From Terana coerulea (Eukaryota > Basidiomycota > Agaricomycetes > Polyporales > Phanerochaetaceae): a stretch of 64,000 nucleotides of DNA. Below, piece after piece: positions 1 to 11,611 of this stretch. A program made the translations under genes and the position numbers. The stretch lies in contig JAKOGH010000244.1 in the NCBI GenBank assembly GCA_024811115.1, forward strand, positions 62,001 through 126,000, in the 5' to 3' direction. The notes beneath the pieces were generated by a model. That model did not search any database. It saw only the letters and a list, made by a program, of their open reading frames with translations, and had not been told where the DNA came from. The stretch's first letter is position 1. Every line of letters begins with the position of its first letter.

Positions 1-2195
1 CTCCCAACCTCAAACTACGCATCCACCGCTATATAGACAAGAATTCGCTCTTCTCCCTCCATACCAACGACGCCTATTCCTGTCCACGATCCTTAGCGAC
101 TGCACTCCAGACGAGCTACTCTTTGTGTCTACGACTGTGGCACCGCTGCTCAAGAGGGACTTCCTGCGAGACCTTCCTCCGGAAATTTCAATACAAATTC
201 TTAGCTTCATTGACGACCCCATCTCTTTACTGAAAGCCGGCCGCGTCAGTCGATATTGGCACAGCCTTGTCTCCGAGGATTTGCTTTGGAAGAGTCTCTG
301 CGAAACACACGGCTTCGACGTGGAAGACGACTGGGAGACTCCGGAGACTCTGCAGCATTCATTACTACCCCCTAGTCCCATCTCCCCTGCACCGATCGTT
401 GGGGGAAGTCGCTCACAACCGTTACTAGCTCGTGTCATATCTCCCAAGTTCTCCTACCGGTCTCACTTCAGATTGTCCTACCAAGGCTGTACGTGCTCTC
501 TTCATATCATAGCACTCGCATTGATGCGCATGCAGTAACTAAATGGCGCACCGGCGGCACCCTTCTCCGCCGTATTCCCCTTACATCTGGTCACCACCTC
601 CCGAACGATGCAATGCAACCACCCGTCTCGAACCCGTCCTCGGCGGTACCCACCTCCATCGCCCTCGACTCGGACTGGCTCGTCATCGGCCTTGCGAATA
701 GCCGCATCCACATCTTCAGTGCGCGCACTGGTGTCAGCTGCCGCACCCTCGTTGGTCACAGCGCTGGCGTGTGGGCTGTCGCGCTAGTGCGCGGCGGCGG
801 GGAGCGCATGGATGCGCCGAGCGTCGAGATCGATGAGCGGATGCAAGAGTTAAATCTCGATACATCGGCGCCAGGGGTAGGCCATTGGAGGCAGAAGAGC
901 AAGACAGAGGACGGTGCGCCAGGCAGCGAGCAGCTCTCGCCCGCTATGCGTGCGGCGCTGGGGCTGGAGGAAGTACCCGGTTGGGAAGGGGACAAGCCTA
1001 GGCGACACCGGAAACCACTCCCTGCGGACAACGGGAAGGGCAGACCCAGCGAGCCTTCCGGGACATCTGACGGCTGGGGGCAGCCTAACTCGCTCGTCGT
1101 TAGCGGAGGATGTGACAAGGATCTTCGTGTGTGGGATGTCAAATCTGGGTGCGTGTACTACCTTTGCTGAAACCGAAGACCACTTACAAAGCTTGCACAG
1201 ATTCTGCATATATGCACTGAGAGGTCACACATCCACCATCCGCTGCCTCAAGGTCCTGCACAATCGCCCTGTCGCTGTCACGGGCTCGCGCGATCGCACG
1301 CTGCGCGTGTGGGACATACAGCGGGGCAGGTGTCTCAGGGTGCTCGAGGGCCACGAGGAAAGCGTCCGGAGCATCGATGTCTGTGGGAACAGAGTTGCGA
1401 GCGGCAGCTATGACTTCACATGCCGGCTCTGGGATGTGGACACTGGAGAATGTCTGCACGTCATGCGGGGACATCACCACCAAATCTATTCGGTTGCATT
1501 TGACGGGATCAGGATCGTGAGCGGTGGTATGGACACGACGGTGCGGGTATGGGATGCGGAGACTGGGTATGTTTATGTATGCGCTTACCGTTGAGATCAT
1601 TATTGATCACTTCTGCAGGACATGTTCGGCCCTCCTGCAAGGACACACCGCGCTCGTCTGCCAAGTCCAGCTTTCCTCCAACATCCTCGTCACCGGCGGT
1701 TCTGACGGACGCGTCATCATCTTCTCCATGCTACCTCCTTCCGCCACTCCTGCCTCGGAACCCGTTCCTCTGCCCGTCGGCTACAGAGAGACCACCCGTT
1801 CGCGACCAACACGAACGCTACCACCACCCTCACCCGCCTCGCCGCCGTCGCACCTGCAGAACCTCGCTTCAACGCCGAAGCCTTTCTCGATTGTGCAGCG
1901 GCTCGCCGCGCACGATTCATCCGTGACCGGCCTGCAGTTCGATGAGCGCTTCCTTGTGACGGGCGGGAATGATGGGCGGGTGCGGCTCTTCGAGTTCCGC
2001 CGGGACGCACCCGGCGCCCCGGCGGGCGGCGGGGGCATCGGCGGGAGGTACGAGTACGTGCGCGAAATGAGCGACCCGTGCGAGAGCGTGTGGAAGGTTG
2101 CGTACACGGAGCAGACGTGTGCGATCATGTGCAAGCGCGCGGGCAAGACGCAGGTCGAAATATGGAGTTTTAGGCCAGGAGATGCGAGGGAGTGA
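1..2195 (+). CDS. F-box/WD40 protein, Cdc4/Pop1-like SCF substrate receptor (5' partial)
   Basis: Probable substrate-recognition subunit of an SCF ubiquitin ligase, acting in nucleus and cytosol. The frame is open from base 2, so the true start lies left of the window; the GTG at 125 is not a start. Exons fit at <1-488, 536-1148, 1201-1566 and 1619-2195, with every junction in phase and in the middle of conserved sequence. The F-box follows LLKRDFLRDLPPEISIQILS near base 160. At least six WD40 units follow, with typical GHTSTIRCL, GSRDRTLRVWDI, GSYDFTCRLWDV and GGMDTTVRVWDA strings. About 680 residues are visible. The long insert between the first WD units (about 800-1090) is low-complexity and charged. 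The repeat wording is closest to the Cdc4/Pop1/Pop2 group rather than Met30, but the exact orthologue is an inference. Confidence 0.9.
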
Positions 2196-2690
2196 GCCTC
2201 AGACGTGTTGAGGATGGAGGTCAGAGAGGCGAGTGAGAACATGGGTCTGGATACTCAGTTTCTGCCTGATACATAGGACGGTTGCACCGCTTTGCTCATA
2301 GTTATATTATAGAATACGGCTCCTCTAATATTTAGTTGTATGGGTAATGTGAATCAGTACAAGCAGCAGTATTTCCCTAACCACCTTCGTGGTAGAAACC
2401 CAAAATGGGGTATGTCTCTCTTGAGTCTCCAGTGCGAGTGCATCACACGGAACGGGCTGCGGCGTTGCTGCAACCCAACGGCTTGCGCTCTCCAGAGCTC
2501 CTAGCCCTTGAGACCAATTTATGAATCTGACCCCCGTCATACACTGATTGCGCTATCATATATATCTATATGGATGGATAATCTACTGTAACAAACCAAA
2601 TATCTAATGTCCCTATCACCGTCTGAGAACTCCGTCTACGTGTATATATGTCTACTTATGAGAAAGCTGCATGTCTGTTGCGTCTACGGT
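2196..2690. other. Convergent intergenic region, no gene seen
   Basis: This 495-bp stretch lies between two converging 3' ends. It is AT-rich around 2290-2350 and 2560-2660, as expected for 3' UTRs. No coding exon, RNA gene or repeat was recognised. Confidence 0.5.
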
Positions 2691-4972
2691 CTATGTCTCG
2701 CCATTGGTATCATAGATGAACTCCTTGTACTCCGGAATCCACTGTGAGGCCGCAATTCTATCTCGAACCTCGCTCTTCTTCCAATCAACGCCAGCACTGC
2801 CCTCCTCAATAGCCTGCTCGGCGACCGCGACCGCCACCTCGTGGTTCACCTTGGGTGCATCGGCGAAGTCGGGAAGAAGCGGCAGGTCTGGGTCGCGCAA
2901 CGCAGGTGCGAGCGAGGCAAGACGTTGCGTGCCGGCGATGATCATGGTGTCAGTCATGGTGCGGGCCTGCGTGATCATGGCGCCGAAACCAAGCCCTGGG
3001 TAAATGAGTGCGTCTACGAGGCCCCATCAATTCATACATGTAACCACTAGTGAGTGACCGGTACTCACTGTTGCACTCCGCAATAATGTACTCCTTGCCA
3101 TTCGGCTGGTGAGTGGGCGGGAATGGGCTGCCTGTCGCCAGCAGCGCCATGCCCTGCGTCCACTCGTTCGCGTCCTTCGGGTCGACCTCCGCCAGCCGGC
3201 CGGGGTTCGACAGTGGCATGATGAACGGTCGCTCGACGTGTCGCGCCATCTCCTTCACGACCTCCTCCGTGAATGCGCCCTTGCGCGCAGAGCACCCGAT
3301 AAGCACCGTTGGCTTCACGCGGCGCACGACCTCAAGCAGCTGTACTTCGCCGTTTCCGTCCGTTTGCGCGCCCGCCCACTCCCCGCGTCCGGGCGCGCGA
3401 ACTCCTCCTGGCCCGAGCGGATGTTTGTGCCGAGCGACTCCTTGACAAGGCCGTGCCGGTCCATGAGCCAGAACGCCTTTGTCGCATCCTCGGGCTTCAC
3501 GCCGTCGAGCTTGACCATGCCGTCGCGGATCTGCTTCGCAATACCGAGGCCAGCGGTGCCTGCGCCGTAGATGATGAAGCGTTGGTCCGCGAGAGTGGAC
3601 TTGGTGACGCCGACAGCGGACATGACGGCTGCGAGAGTGACTGCACCGGTGCCTTGACTGAGCGGGGCGCATGGTAGTTCAGCATGGTTGACATGCTAGG
3701 ACACAGGGAAAGCCTCACATATCATCGTTGAACACGGCATGCTTATCATGGTATTTGTCGAGTAGACGCCGAGCATTCGTGACACCGAAGTCTTCGAAGT
3801 GCAAGAGACTGTGTGGATAGTACTTGCGGACGAGTTGGACGAATCTGAAAGGTCCATGAGCAGCGGCTGCTGAAAAGTTTTTGAGCCAACATACTTGTCA
3901 ATGAACCTATCGTAATCTTCACCGCGCACACGCTTATGCGGCCACCCCTACGAACAGTTTTAGGTTGGCCGTCAATTCGAAGGGGCGTATACATACGACG
4001 TAGAGCTCGTCGCTGAGGAGGTCCTCGTTGTCTGTTCCAACGTCGAGCGTAACGGGTACTGATTGAGAGGGATCGATTCCGCCTACAAGTCTACGCTCAA
4101 GTGTGAGCCACTATGCCTGGACGCATATTTGCAAGGGACTCACGTGTACAGTGCAGACTTTGCTGTAGAAATCTTAACAGATGGAATACACGTCGTTAAT
4201 GACATCACAGCCAAGGGAGAACAGGGAAACTAACTCCGATGCCCTTTCAAACATTATATCAGCACGGAAACCTGCGTACATGCACATGAGATGGTACTTA
4301 CCCCAACACCCTGATCACCAATTCCCAAAATCGCCTCGGCATCGCTGCAGACAAAGAGCTGAATGTCGCGACCGCGAGTTTGCTCGAGGAAGTCTTCCTC
4401 CATAGTGTCTTCATTGGTGTAAGTGAGGAATAGACCCTCACTACGTCGGAACAAGTGCGAATAGTTCGCGATGGCTTCGCCCTTAAGTGACATATACGCA
4501 TGAGACTTATGTCAGGTTATATTCGTTTTGTTGGTACATACCTGAGTTGGCGTGTATATGACTGGTATCAGTTCCTTGAGATGTCGCTGAAGCAGCCCGT
4601 AGTACAGGACCCAATTCTGATCCTTCAGACTCTGCAAAATGTTCATGTTCATGACTGCCAATTCGCTCAGGGTTATCACGTACCTGTAAGAAGGTATTCA
4701 TCCTGATTGGCGTCTCGCGAGTCTTTAGCTGGTCGTATGCTCGTTTACATTGATCCTCGAGCGTGTTGACGCGGTGTGGGAGCCGCCCGGTGAGGCCCAA
4801 CGTCTTGCGTTCGGCGATAGGGAATGCAGTACCTGGCAACGTTCAGAGTTGTTCAATTCCAGTTCATAAGTCCTACAGTCCGTCACTGACCTTTGTTGAA
4901 ACGAGGGTGCGTCAGGATAGACCCGCCCCGAAGGGCTACGCGGATGGCCTTCTCGGCTGCCTTGCCCGCCAT
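2691..4972 (-). CDS. MAE1: Malic enzyme (NAD(P)-dependent), 11 exons, one frame break
   Basis: Oxidative decarboxylation of malate to pyruvate. Exons on the minus strand: 4972-4891, 4832-4684, 4631-4542, 4505-4302, 4243-4235 (9-nt micro-exon), 4172-4144, 4090-3997, 3947-3895, 3844-3719, 3657-3069 and 3013-2691. The start MAGKAAEKAI is the only ATG that joins cleanly to the conserved LTGRLPHRV segment. Conserved malic-enzyme strings include VIYTPTQ, GDQGVG, VTLDVGTDNEDLL, FNDDIQGTGAV, IYGAGTAGLGIA and PTVLIGCS. The coding total is 1,748 nt, one short of a whole number of codons. The break is at 3381-3384, where a G run (C4 on the plus strand) needs one more base to join FARPDA to GEWAGAQTD. 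Corrected length is about 582 residues, normal for the family. No obvious mitochondrial targeting peptide was noted. Cofactor preference cannot be read from the sequence. Confidence 0.93.
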
Positions 4973-5455
4973 GGTCGCGCAGGCTTGGCGGTAAGATTCA
5001 AGAGCGGATGGCCCTCAGCGCAGTCGGCGGAAAGAGAGGGTGTGTTTCGGTGATGCAGTTGGCACTCGCAACGGCCATGATCTTATACTGAGCGTCATGG
5101 CAGGCCTGGGCATGCGTGGGTGGCACGTCGAACCGTATCCGCCCTCTCCAGGCCAGCCCTCGCCGCAAATTTGCACGTTTTGATTGCCCTTCATCTCTCC
5201 GGCATGGCAGACAGGGTGCGTGCATGTTTTTCTTTGTTTTATTCTCGGTTTATGAAGTGTCGCGGACAATTATAGTGGCAGCAGGAGGAAAGCGCGGGAC
5301 GGCTGCTCCCATGCCGCTCGCAGCCGGCGGTGATGGTTCTGGAGACTCGCCCTGGACCATATATAGAACCCTTGCTGCGCACACCGACCTTCATGACCTC
5401 GATACCCCGTCTCCGCCCAGAGACCTCGCTTTGAATATACTTCTCTTTTCTTTGA
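4973..5455. promoter_or_regulatory. Divergent promoter region of malic enzyme and LysM gene
   Basis: This 483-bp spacer separates two head-to-head genes, so it must hold both promoters. A TATA-like element lies at 5360-5365 for the rightward gene. No other motif was assigned. Confidence 0.5.
5360..5365 (+). promoter_or_regulatory. TATA-like element upstream of LysM gene
   Basis: TATATA sits about 95 bp before the ATG at 5456, in otherwise GC-rich DNA. The spacing suits a fungal core promoter. Assignment is by position only. Confidence 0.45.
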
Positions 5456-6234
5456 ATGGGGCGTTGGACGCAATATGACGAGGTGAGCCCGCACTGCTCG
5501 CAGCGAGCGCCTTCACCGCTCTCCATGGCAGTGGTAGCGGTGACTGACGTGGTCCGTAGGATGCATACCGCCTGCCTGAGGGCATGAAGCGAGTGGGCTA
5601 CGACGCCGACTCTGGCAAGTACTATTTCCGGGACAGAGACGGCACGCTGTGGGAAGGTGCCGAAGGCGCACAGTATGGCGAGATGAAGCGAGGTGGGTGT
5701 GCGCTATTTCCAGCAAAACCACCCCAGGCACCGCTCAATAATGCAACTTGTGTGTAGTGGAAGGAGCACCGGTTGTGCTGGATGATACGCATGAAGACTT
5801 GGAGGCCGCGCCCCGACGAGCGGATGGCTACCAGCCTGTTGCATCCGCACCTGTACGTACACACGGTGCAACTACACGTATGCGTGCATCTCACGTCTTT
5901 GTAGGGTACTGCACCGGACTATGCACCCCGCGGCATGAACTCGCAGGCTTACAGGACCTTGTTCCCTTTCTTTATGATCGTCGTTGTCGCTCTGCTCCTC
6001 GTCTGGCGGTTGGCCGCCCCGTCTGCAACGGGCGGCGGGCACCCCGAAGTCTCGTTCTGCAACGGCGACACCCACGCCTACCGCGTCAAGTCTGGAGACA
6101 CATGCTGGGAAATCGCGCAAGCCCAGGGCTTTGCCCTCAAAAAGCTGCTCGAGACGAACCCGGGCTTGGAGTGTGAGAAGCTCATGCCCGGGGAAATTCT
6201 GTGCCTCCCTTCCAAGGATGCTAAGCGTCGGTAA
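5456..6234 (+). CDS. LysM-domain protein with single membrane anchor
   Basis: Predicted 194-residue protein from four exons: 5456-5482, 5560-5692, 5758-5852 and 5905-6234. The start MGRWTQYDE splices to DAYRLPEGMKRVGYDAD. The N-terminal part has a conserved-looking segment, YDADSGKYYFRDRDGTLWEG. One hydrophobic helix (TLFPFFMIVVVALLLVW, about residues 100-116) follows. A C-terminal LysM module follows, with AYRVKSGDTCWEIA, LLETNPGLECEKL and PGEILCLP. There is no N-terminal signal peptide, so a type II topology is likely: N-terminus in the cytosol, LysM outside or in the lumen. LysM modules bind chitin or related glycans, but the ligand here is unknown. Unlike secreted LysM effectors, this one is membrane-anchored, so a role in wall organisation or sensing is only an inference. 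Confidence 0.85.
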
Positions 6235-6491
6235 CGGATCTGTGTGTGTGTGACGTTATTTATTTCATGACCTGGATTTCATTGTACTATACATGCATGG
6301 AAAATTGGATAGAATCGTTTATGGCCTGAATACAGTGTCTGAGCGCAAGACAGTAAAATACAAGTGGGCGAGCCATTATACACCACAATACAAGTTATGC
6401 GATACACACTAGCACGGGAGATCAGACTGCTGAACAAAGTCCCCGACTTCCAAACGGAATGACTGCCAGTACTCAGAGAGGTTAGCCCGGA

Positions 6492-8489
6492 TCAACGAGA
6501 ACGTGGCTCGCATCGCCTCTGCCACCTTATGACCATTGGGGAATCGAGAAATAAGCCCCACTGCGTCTGCACTTGCTCGAGCAGACATGCAACGTTCTTG
6601 CCGATCTCTGCCCGGTAGTACGGTACTCGAATCGTGTCCCCCCATCTCATGGCTGTCGGCGAATCGAGAAGTGCGCCCCACTGCGAGTGCACCTGCCCGA
6701 CCAGATGTGCAGCGTTCTTGCCGACCTCTGCCCGATAATAATATGCATAAAGGGCCAGGAGCGCCAAGGGTATCCACATTGTTTGTTTGCGCTGTTCTGG
6801 CAGCGAGCCGCGGCCGAAAGGACTAAGCGAGCGACCGTCATCCAAGTCATCCCAGCGAGAGCCATAGTGCCAAGGAGAATGGGGGCGACGCCCAGTTCGC
6901 GCAGCGCGAGCCGCCGTAAAACCAGGAGTAGGAATATAGCAGTGCGGCTGGATGGAGGAAGTACCGCATACTTCAGCGACGGTGGGGCGTGCAGGAGTGT
7001 CCGAAGTCGCATGGGCGCAGGTATCAAGTTCTTTGCGTATGCGACGACTATCGCTACCAACGCTTGACGGAGATGTAACGGAGGTCGCGGCGGCGGGTGC
7101 CAGGCCCTCCGGCTGAGGCGTAGAGGCTGAGGGGAGCGCGGTGCGATCCCGATTTGCCACAGGCATGTCTCGTGGTGTTGAGGCTGCCTTGTCTTGCGCA
7201 AGTGTAGGCTCCGGGAAAGGCCATTGGGCACGACACGCTGCTGCGTCAAGCCTTCGTGATGCGTCGGCCTCCCTTCGTTGTTCGGACGCCGTCATCAGAG
7301 AGCCGTTGGACACTAGTGCAGCTCCGGAAGAGGAATGATGTGCGGAGGGATTCTGATCGGCTTGGATAGGTCGGGATGCGGGAAGTCTTGTGAACCGTGG
7401 CGTAGAGTTATGAACGGATAGCGGTCGGGTAGCGGTAGCGGCGCTGTGAGTGGACTCCTGATGATAGGCCGGCCGTAATGAAGGCGGATGTGACTGCACA
7501 GGCTTTGATTGCTCCTTGGTAGCGGCGCATACCTCCGAGTACGCTGGCGGAGGGTCCGCCGAGACATATATGATCTGATCCCCCTTCAAGGTCGAGGGTC
7601 CACTTAGATTTACACCGTTGATAGGGGGCTACAGAGTATCAGTGCGGATAGTCAGTATAGAACGAATGTACTTAAAAGTCTACGGCTTACTAGGCGCACG
7701 CGTGTCGGCTCAACGCTGATGGCCACCAGAAGGGCAGTCAGGGACGATACGGCACCAGCGAGCTCGGTATCTTCAATGACAAAGGAGTTTTTTGCATCCT
7801 CTAGGCCAGTACTTGTAATCCTCCAGAGTAGACGGGAATTTTCACGACGCATGTAAGTGATCGTGACCGAGATGACGAGGTTATTTGCTTCCAGCTTCTT
7901 CCTGATAGCGTTGAGGAGGTCTTCTACACGAGTCACGTCCACAAGATGATGATTGTTATGACCGCCTGTGGGAGATTTTGAGCAATAACCCTGGGCAAAC
8001 TGTCGACATAATGTTCCTTGGGGGTCCCCCCGTTTCCAAGTGATCTAAGGAATTAATCTGTCATTATCCAATAATCTGCGTGTATAGGAACGTATGTACC
8101 GGTGCCATTCGTCCGAACGCTCTGACCTCAAGCTGCTTCAAAGCGTCCAGCAACACGGCAGCCTCAGCGGTCCCGGCTCGCGGTCTCAATTCGATACACC
8201 AGCTGTCCCGACTCGAATGAGACAAAGATGCAAGTGCGGCATTCTGTAGGGTGATCCTCCACGTCCCTCTGTATTTGCTGTACAGGGCATATTCCAGAAC
8301 AAGGTGTACGTCTTCGTTGCTCTTTGGCGGTTGCGAGGCTATGTCGCCTACGAGGCGAAGCAGCCGGGACGGATCGACGAGGGTGTGGCTGTATGTACAA
8401 TGGCGACGCTTGCATTCACCCTCGGAAAAGGCAGCGCACATAGTGCGTCGCCTGTAGTCGTCTATCCCTGGGTTACTCGAGCTGGCCAT
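6492..8489 (-). CDS. CCCH zinc-finger protein with PPxY motif and C-terminal tandem repeat
   Basis: Three exons, 8489-8100, 8044-7691 and 7628-6492, join in phase to give about 626 residues. The start MASSSNPGIDDYRR is the first ATG ahead of the finger. Finger 1 is C18-x7-C26-x4-C31-x3-H35 (CAAFSEGECKRRHCTYSH). A second, degenerate candidate follows the first junction (CRQFAQGYCSKSPTGGHNNHH), with two cysteines and histidines but no clear third cysteine. A PPPAYSE motif near residue 275 could bind WW domains. The long middle is Ser/Pro/Ala-rich and probably disordered. The C-terminus holds two copies of a 40-residue unit beginning YYRAE(V/I)GKN. CCCH fingers usually bind RNA, so RNA binding is inferred. 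A single missing G near 6522 could extend the reading to a stop at 6409. The family was not recognised beyond the finger. Confidence 0.65.
6533..6745 (-). repeat. Two-copy 120-bp tandem duplication inside a gene
   Basis: Segments starting at 6541 and 6661 both read GAATCGAGAA and stay alignable for about 80 bases, with an exact 120-bp offset. They encode the repeated YYRAE(V/I)GKN...LLDSP unit at the C-terminus of the CCCH protein. Confidence 0.85.
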
Positions 8490-11400
8490 ATCTGCAGCTG
8501 GATGTAAATGGAGGTTGTGGTGAAGAAACAAATCGACGACACACCATGTCCTGCACCTGCGCGGCGGATAGAGTTCGAGCTCTAATGACAAGCGTGCGAA
8601 GCTTCAAATGACTTCATAGTCTGGAGCTACTAGATCGTAGCCTGCACAATGGCAGATTCACCTCGCCCTGAATGGAATATCGTAGTAAATCATATTCAGA
8701 ACATGGCTCAGCACTGGCAGGGCGCAACGACCTTTGTCGCAAGTCACAGGCTATCAGGTGCATGACAGAGCTGCGTTCATGTCTCTGTGACAATAGTCGA
8801 GTCAGCATCCAGAAAGCATACCGATTTAGCGTTGCCTCCAACACTGCACATCAGGCGAAATAGTAAGCGTTAATAGGCGCGGAATATGCCGGATATTCCA
8901 TGCATATTCATGACATAGACAAGTAGCGCCGGGAAGAATAGCGCCGGGATATGTTACTCATATTGGCCTATATCAAGTCAATATTCACGGCATAGTGTGC
9001 GGATAATCAGGAAATAGTCTGTGGTGCGATATTTCCTGGTAAGCGCCCATCGGAAACGTCGCAGAACACGGCGCCGGCTTTGATTAGCACACTAGGAACA
9101 CTAGACAGCACCCTAGACCCATTATGACAATATGTTATATTCAATGGTGATGTAGTACTACATACATGGCTACTAATACTAAGATGCATGCAGGGTAATA
9201 TGTACTGGTCTCTACCACAGTCCAGCACGCGCACAACACAACCTGGTGACATGGCAGTGTTGCATACCAGCTTGGTCTTCATCCACGAGTATGCTGTTGG
9301 CCCGTCGCGTCACACCTGAGAGGTCTCTGATGCATTATCAGCAAGTGCGCAAGCAGCAGTCGCAGATACACGCACAGTCCCATGGAATGCCCGCCCAGCC
9401 CCATCAACGTACTCATACACATATGATCATGAGAACATCTGAGGCTCGATACTGAAAAATGTTTTGAGCGAAGAACTAACTGAAACAAGTGAGAGGAAAC
9501 GGCATACACATACATTGCGCAGATGCGGCAGGGCTGGGCTGGGCTGTGAAGTCCAAGGCCGCATGATGGGAACAGGGCCAGTGACTAGTCATGGCTGTCA
9601 ACCAGTGGATGCCAGTGAGAGACAAGGGTGACTCACCAAGGCAGACCCTAACAACTTAGAGTAAAAGTGTCGGTGCTAAGCACTGGGGGACATGAGAGGG
9701 TGGGGGTCGTGGACAAGAGACGATGAAGGACGAGGTGCCGATGACGCGGCTTATAACCTCGACGCTCCATACCCAAATTGGGCGACGGCGCAAAGGCCCA
9801 CATCCTCGCAACATATCCCAGGCCGCAACTAGCATCGAAAGGAATCCTGGCGCCGCTTACCGATTACGCCGATTTCCAAATTTGACGCTCATCTTCCGTA
9901 TTCGGAGGGGCTCCCGATCAGCTCGTAAGACGCTTGCGCGGATTCCGCCACTTGCACGAATTCTACCACTTGTAACATCAGTGAAAGAATTCTGGCAAGT
10001 TGCAACCTCCTTATATATTTCTCATGACATACTGAACCTATTACAGTACCCATTTTTATCCTTTCTCACGTTCTGTGCTGGCGGCCGATAAGCTTCCACC
10101 GTCCGGTACCGTGAATACCTCCACTCAGGCTCCATGTTAAAGTCCTCAACTCACTTCTACTGCAGTCTCCCCGCCCAACCCAACCAAAGGCGTGGTGGAA
10201 AACATGCAAAACCACGGTGAACATGTCCTCCGTCACTGATTCGACCTGACACTATGCCCCCTATCTTTATAGATATATCTCGCAACCTCCCCGCCTCCTC
10301 ACAGTACATATCAAGATGCGCGAAACTTATGAGGGCCTACGCCGCCGTTGAAGCGCCACACTTCAAATTTCAAGTATATGGCATGCAGCTGAGAGCTCGG
10401 AGAACGCTCAGAGCTCGTCATTGCTGGCGTCCAACGACGTGCAGGGTGCGGCTGTCACGGTGGCGCAGGGTAACGCTTCAGGGTGAGATATGATGGCGCT
10501 AGAACAGTGTCTTAGATGCCAGGCAAGTGCGCAGTCAACACTGTCTTGATCATGCTGACTCAACAACCGGCCGCATTCACATTTAAGGGGTATGCAGCTC
10601 TGCGACTCTGCATGCTCACTTGTAAGTCCCGGACATCCACTAAGTTCAACATTGGCAGCCATACTGACTGACTGTACATGTCCAAGATCTGGCTCCCCGC
10701 CTTGTGCTGCTCGAACTTTTATTGGAGGTAAGCATCCATGTCCTGTCTACTATCTGGATTCCAACACATCAATAGACAAGGATCGAGACAAGAGGAGATG
10801 GAGTTAGAGCCAATGAGGATGACAGTGAGTCTCTGACATTGCTCTATGCCTTTGTCGCCTGACTGTAAATGCTACAGAACTCGTTCCCGTGTCCTGAACG
10901 TCCAGGGTCTTCGCATACAATCTCGGAGTTGCGGCTAGCTTACGCACAGGGCATTTATACGACGGGTGACGCCCGAGATGTATTTACAGATTATATTCAA
11001 TAAATTAAATGGTTTCATAATATAACTACACGAATGAGCGCTGAGGATAATCGTGCGAAAACAAACCTGGGTAATGCACGGAAGCAGAATTATTGTTCAG
11101 GCTTACTAGAATTATCAGTGTGGCAAGAATTGAAATGGTTGTGCTACTTAGAAGAACCTTACAACGGGCTTACATGCCGATCGCAAGCTGATTCTAAGGA
11201 GCTTACAAACAATCCCGGTCCACCATATCGATTTAGCGTCTTGTGCGGGTTTGGTCGATTGCAAGACGGTTACAAGACGATTTCACCACTCCCGAGGCGC
11301 TTGCATAGATTGTACCGGCGTCACAAGGTGGTGGAAAAATTACGGGTTTAGTTCGATGCTATGTCAAGAATATTGCTCTGCGCGAATATGCAATGAATAT

Positions 11401-11611
11401 GTACTTGATATGTGACATATACAGGGGATATCAGCGCTAACTATATTGGGTCAACATGCAGTGCAAAGCTATCCACACGGAAGGTCATCAAGTCGATTGG
11501 ATTCGAAGGCGAAGCCTCAGTTAAGTCACACTTACACTTGTGACCCGCCGTCGGGAGCGCACAGGCGCCTAGCCTCCGCACCTCTGCCTCGCGGACCACC
11601 ACACGCAAGCA
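8490..11611. other. 3.1-kb gene-poor region
   Basis: No convincing gene was found. Open frames at 9723-10091 and 11034-11351 start with ATG but have no recognised domain and no supportable splice partners. Composition is more AT-rich than the genes, especially 8880-9000 and 10980-11000. A short GGGCT triplicate is at 9531-9545. The region may be an old transposon remnant or long upstream control DNA; the sequence does not decide. Confidence 0.4.

Noticed and set aside
493..1170. Separate plus-strand gene starting MLSSYHSTRIDAH
   Set aside because: It is exon 2 of the F-box/WD40 gene; splicing 488 to 536 joins both frames inside conserved sequence.
3014..3677. Plus-strand frames across the malic enzyme gene
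   Set aside because: Shadow frames of a GC-rich conserved minus-strand exon; no plus-strand domain is seen.
4173..4301. Single long intron in malic enzyme
   Set aside because: It would delete the conserved Gly-Ile-Gly; the 9-nt micro-exon explains the sequence better.
11480..11530. tRNA-like T-loop (TTCGAATCC on the minus strand)
   Set aside because: No paired T-stem, acceptor stem or anticodon arm could be found around it.
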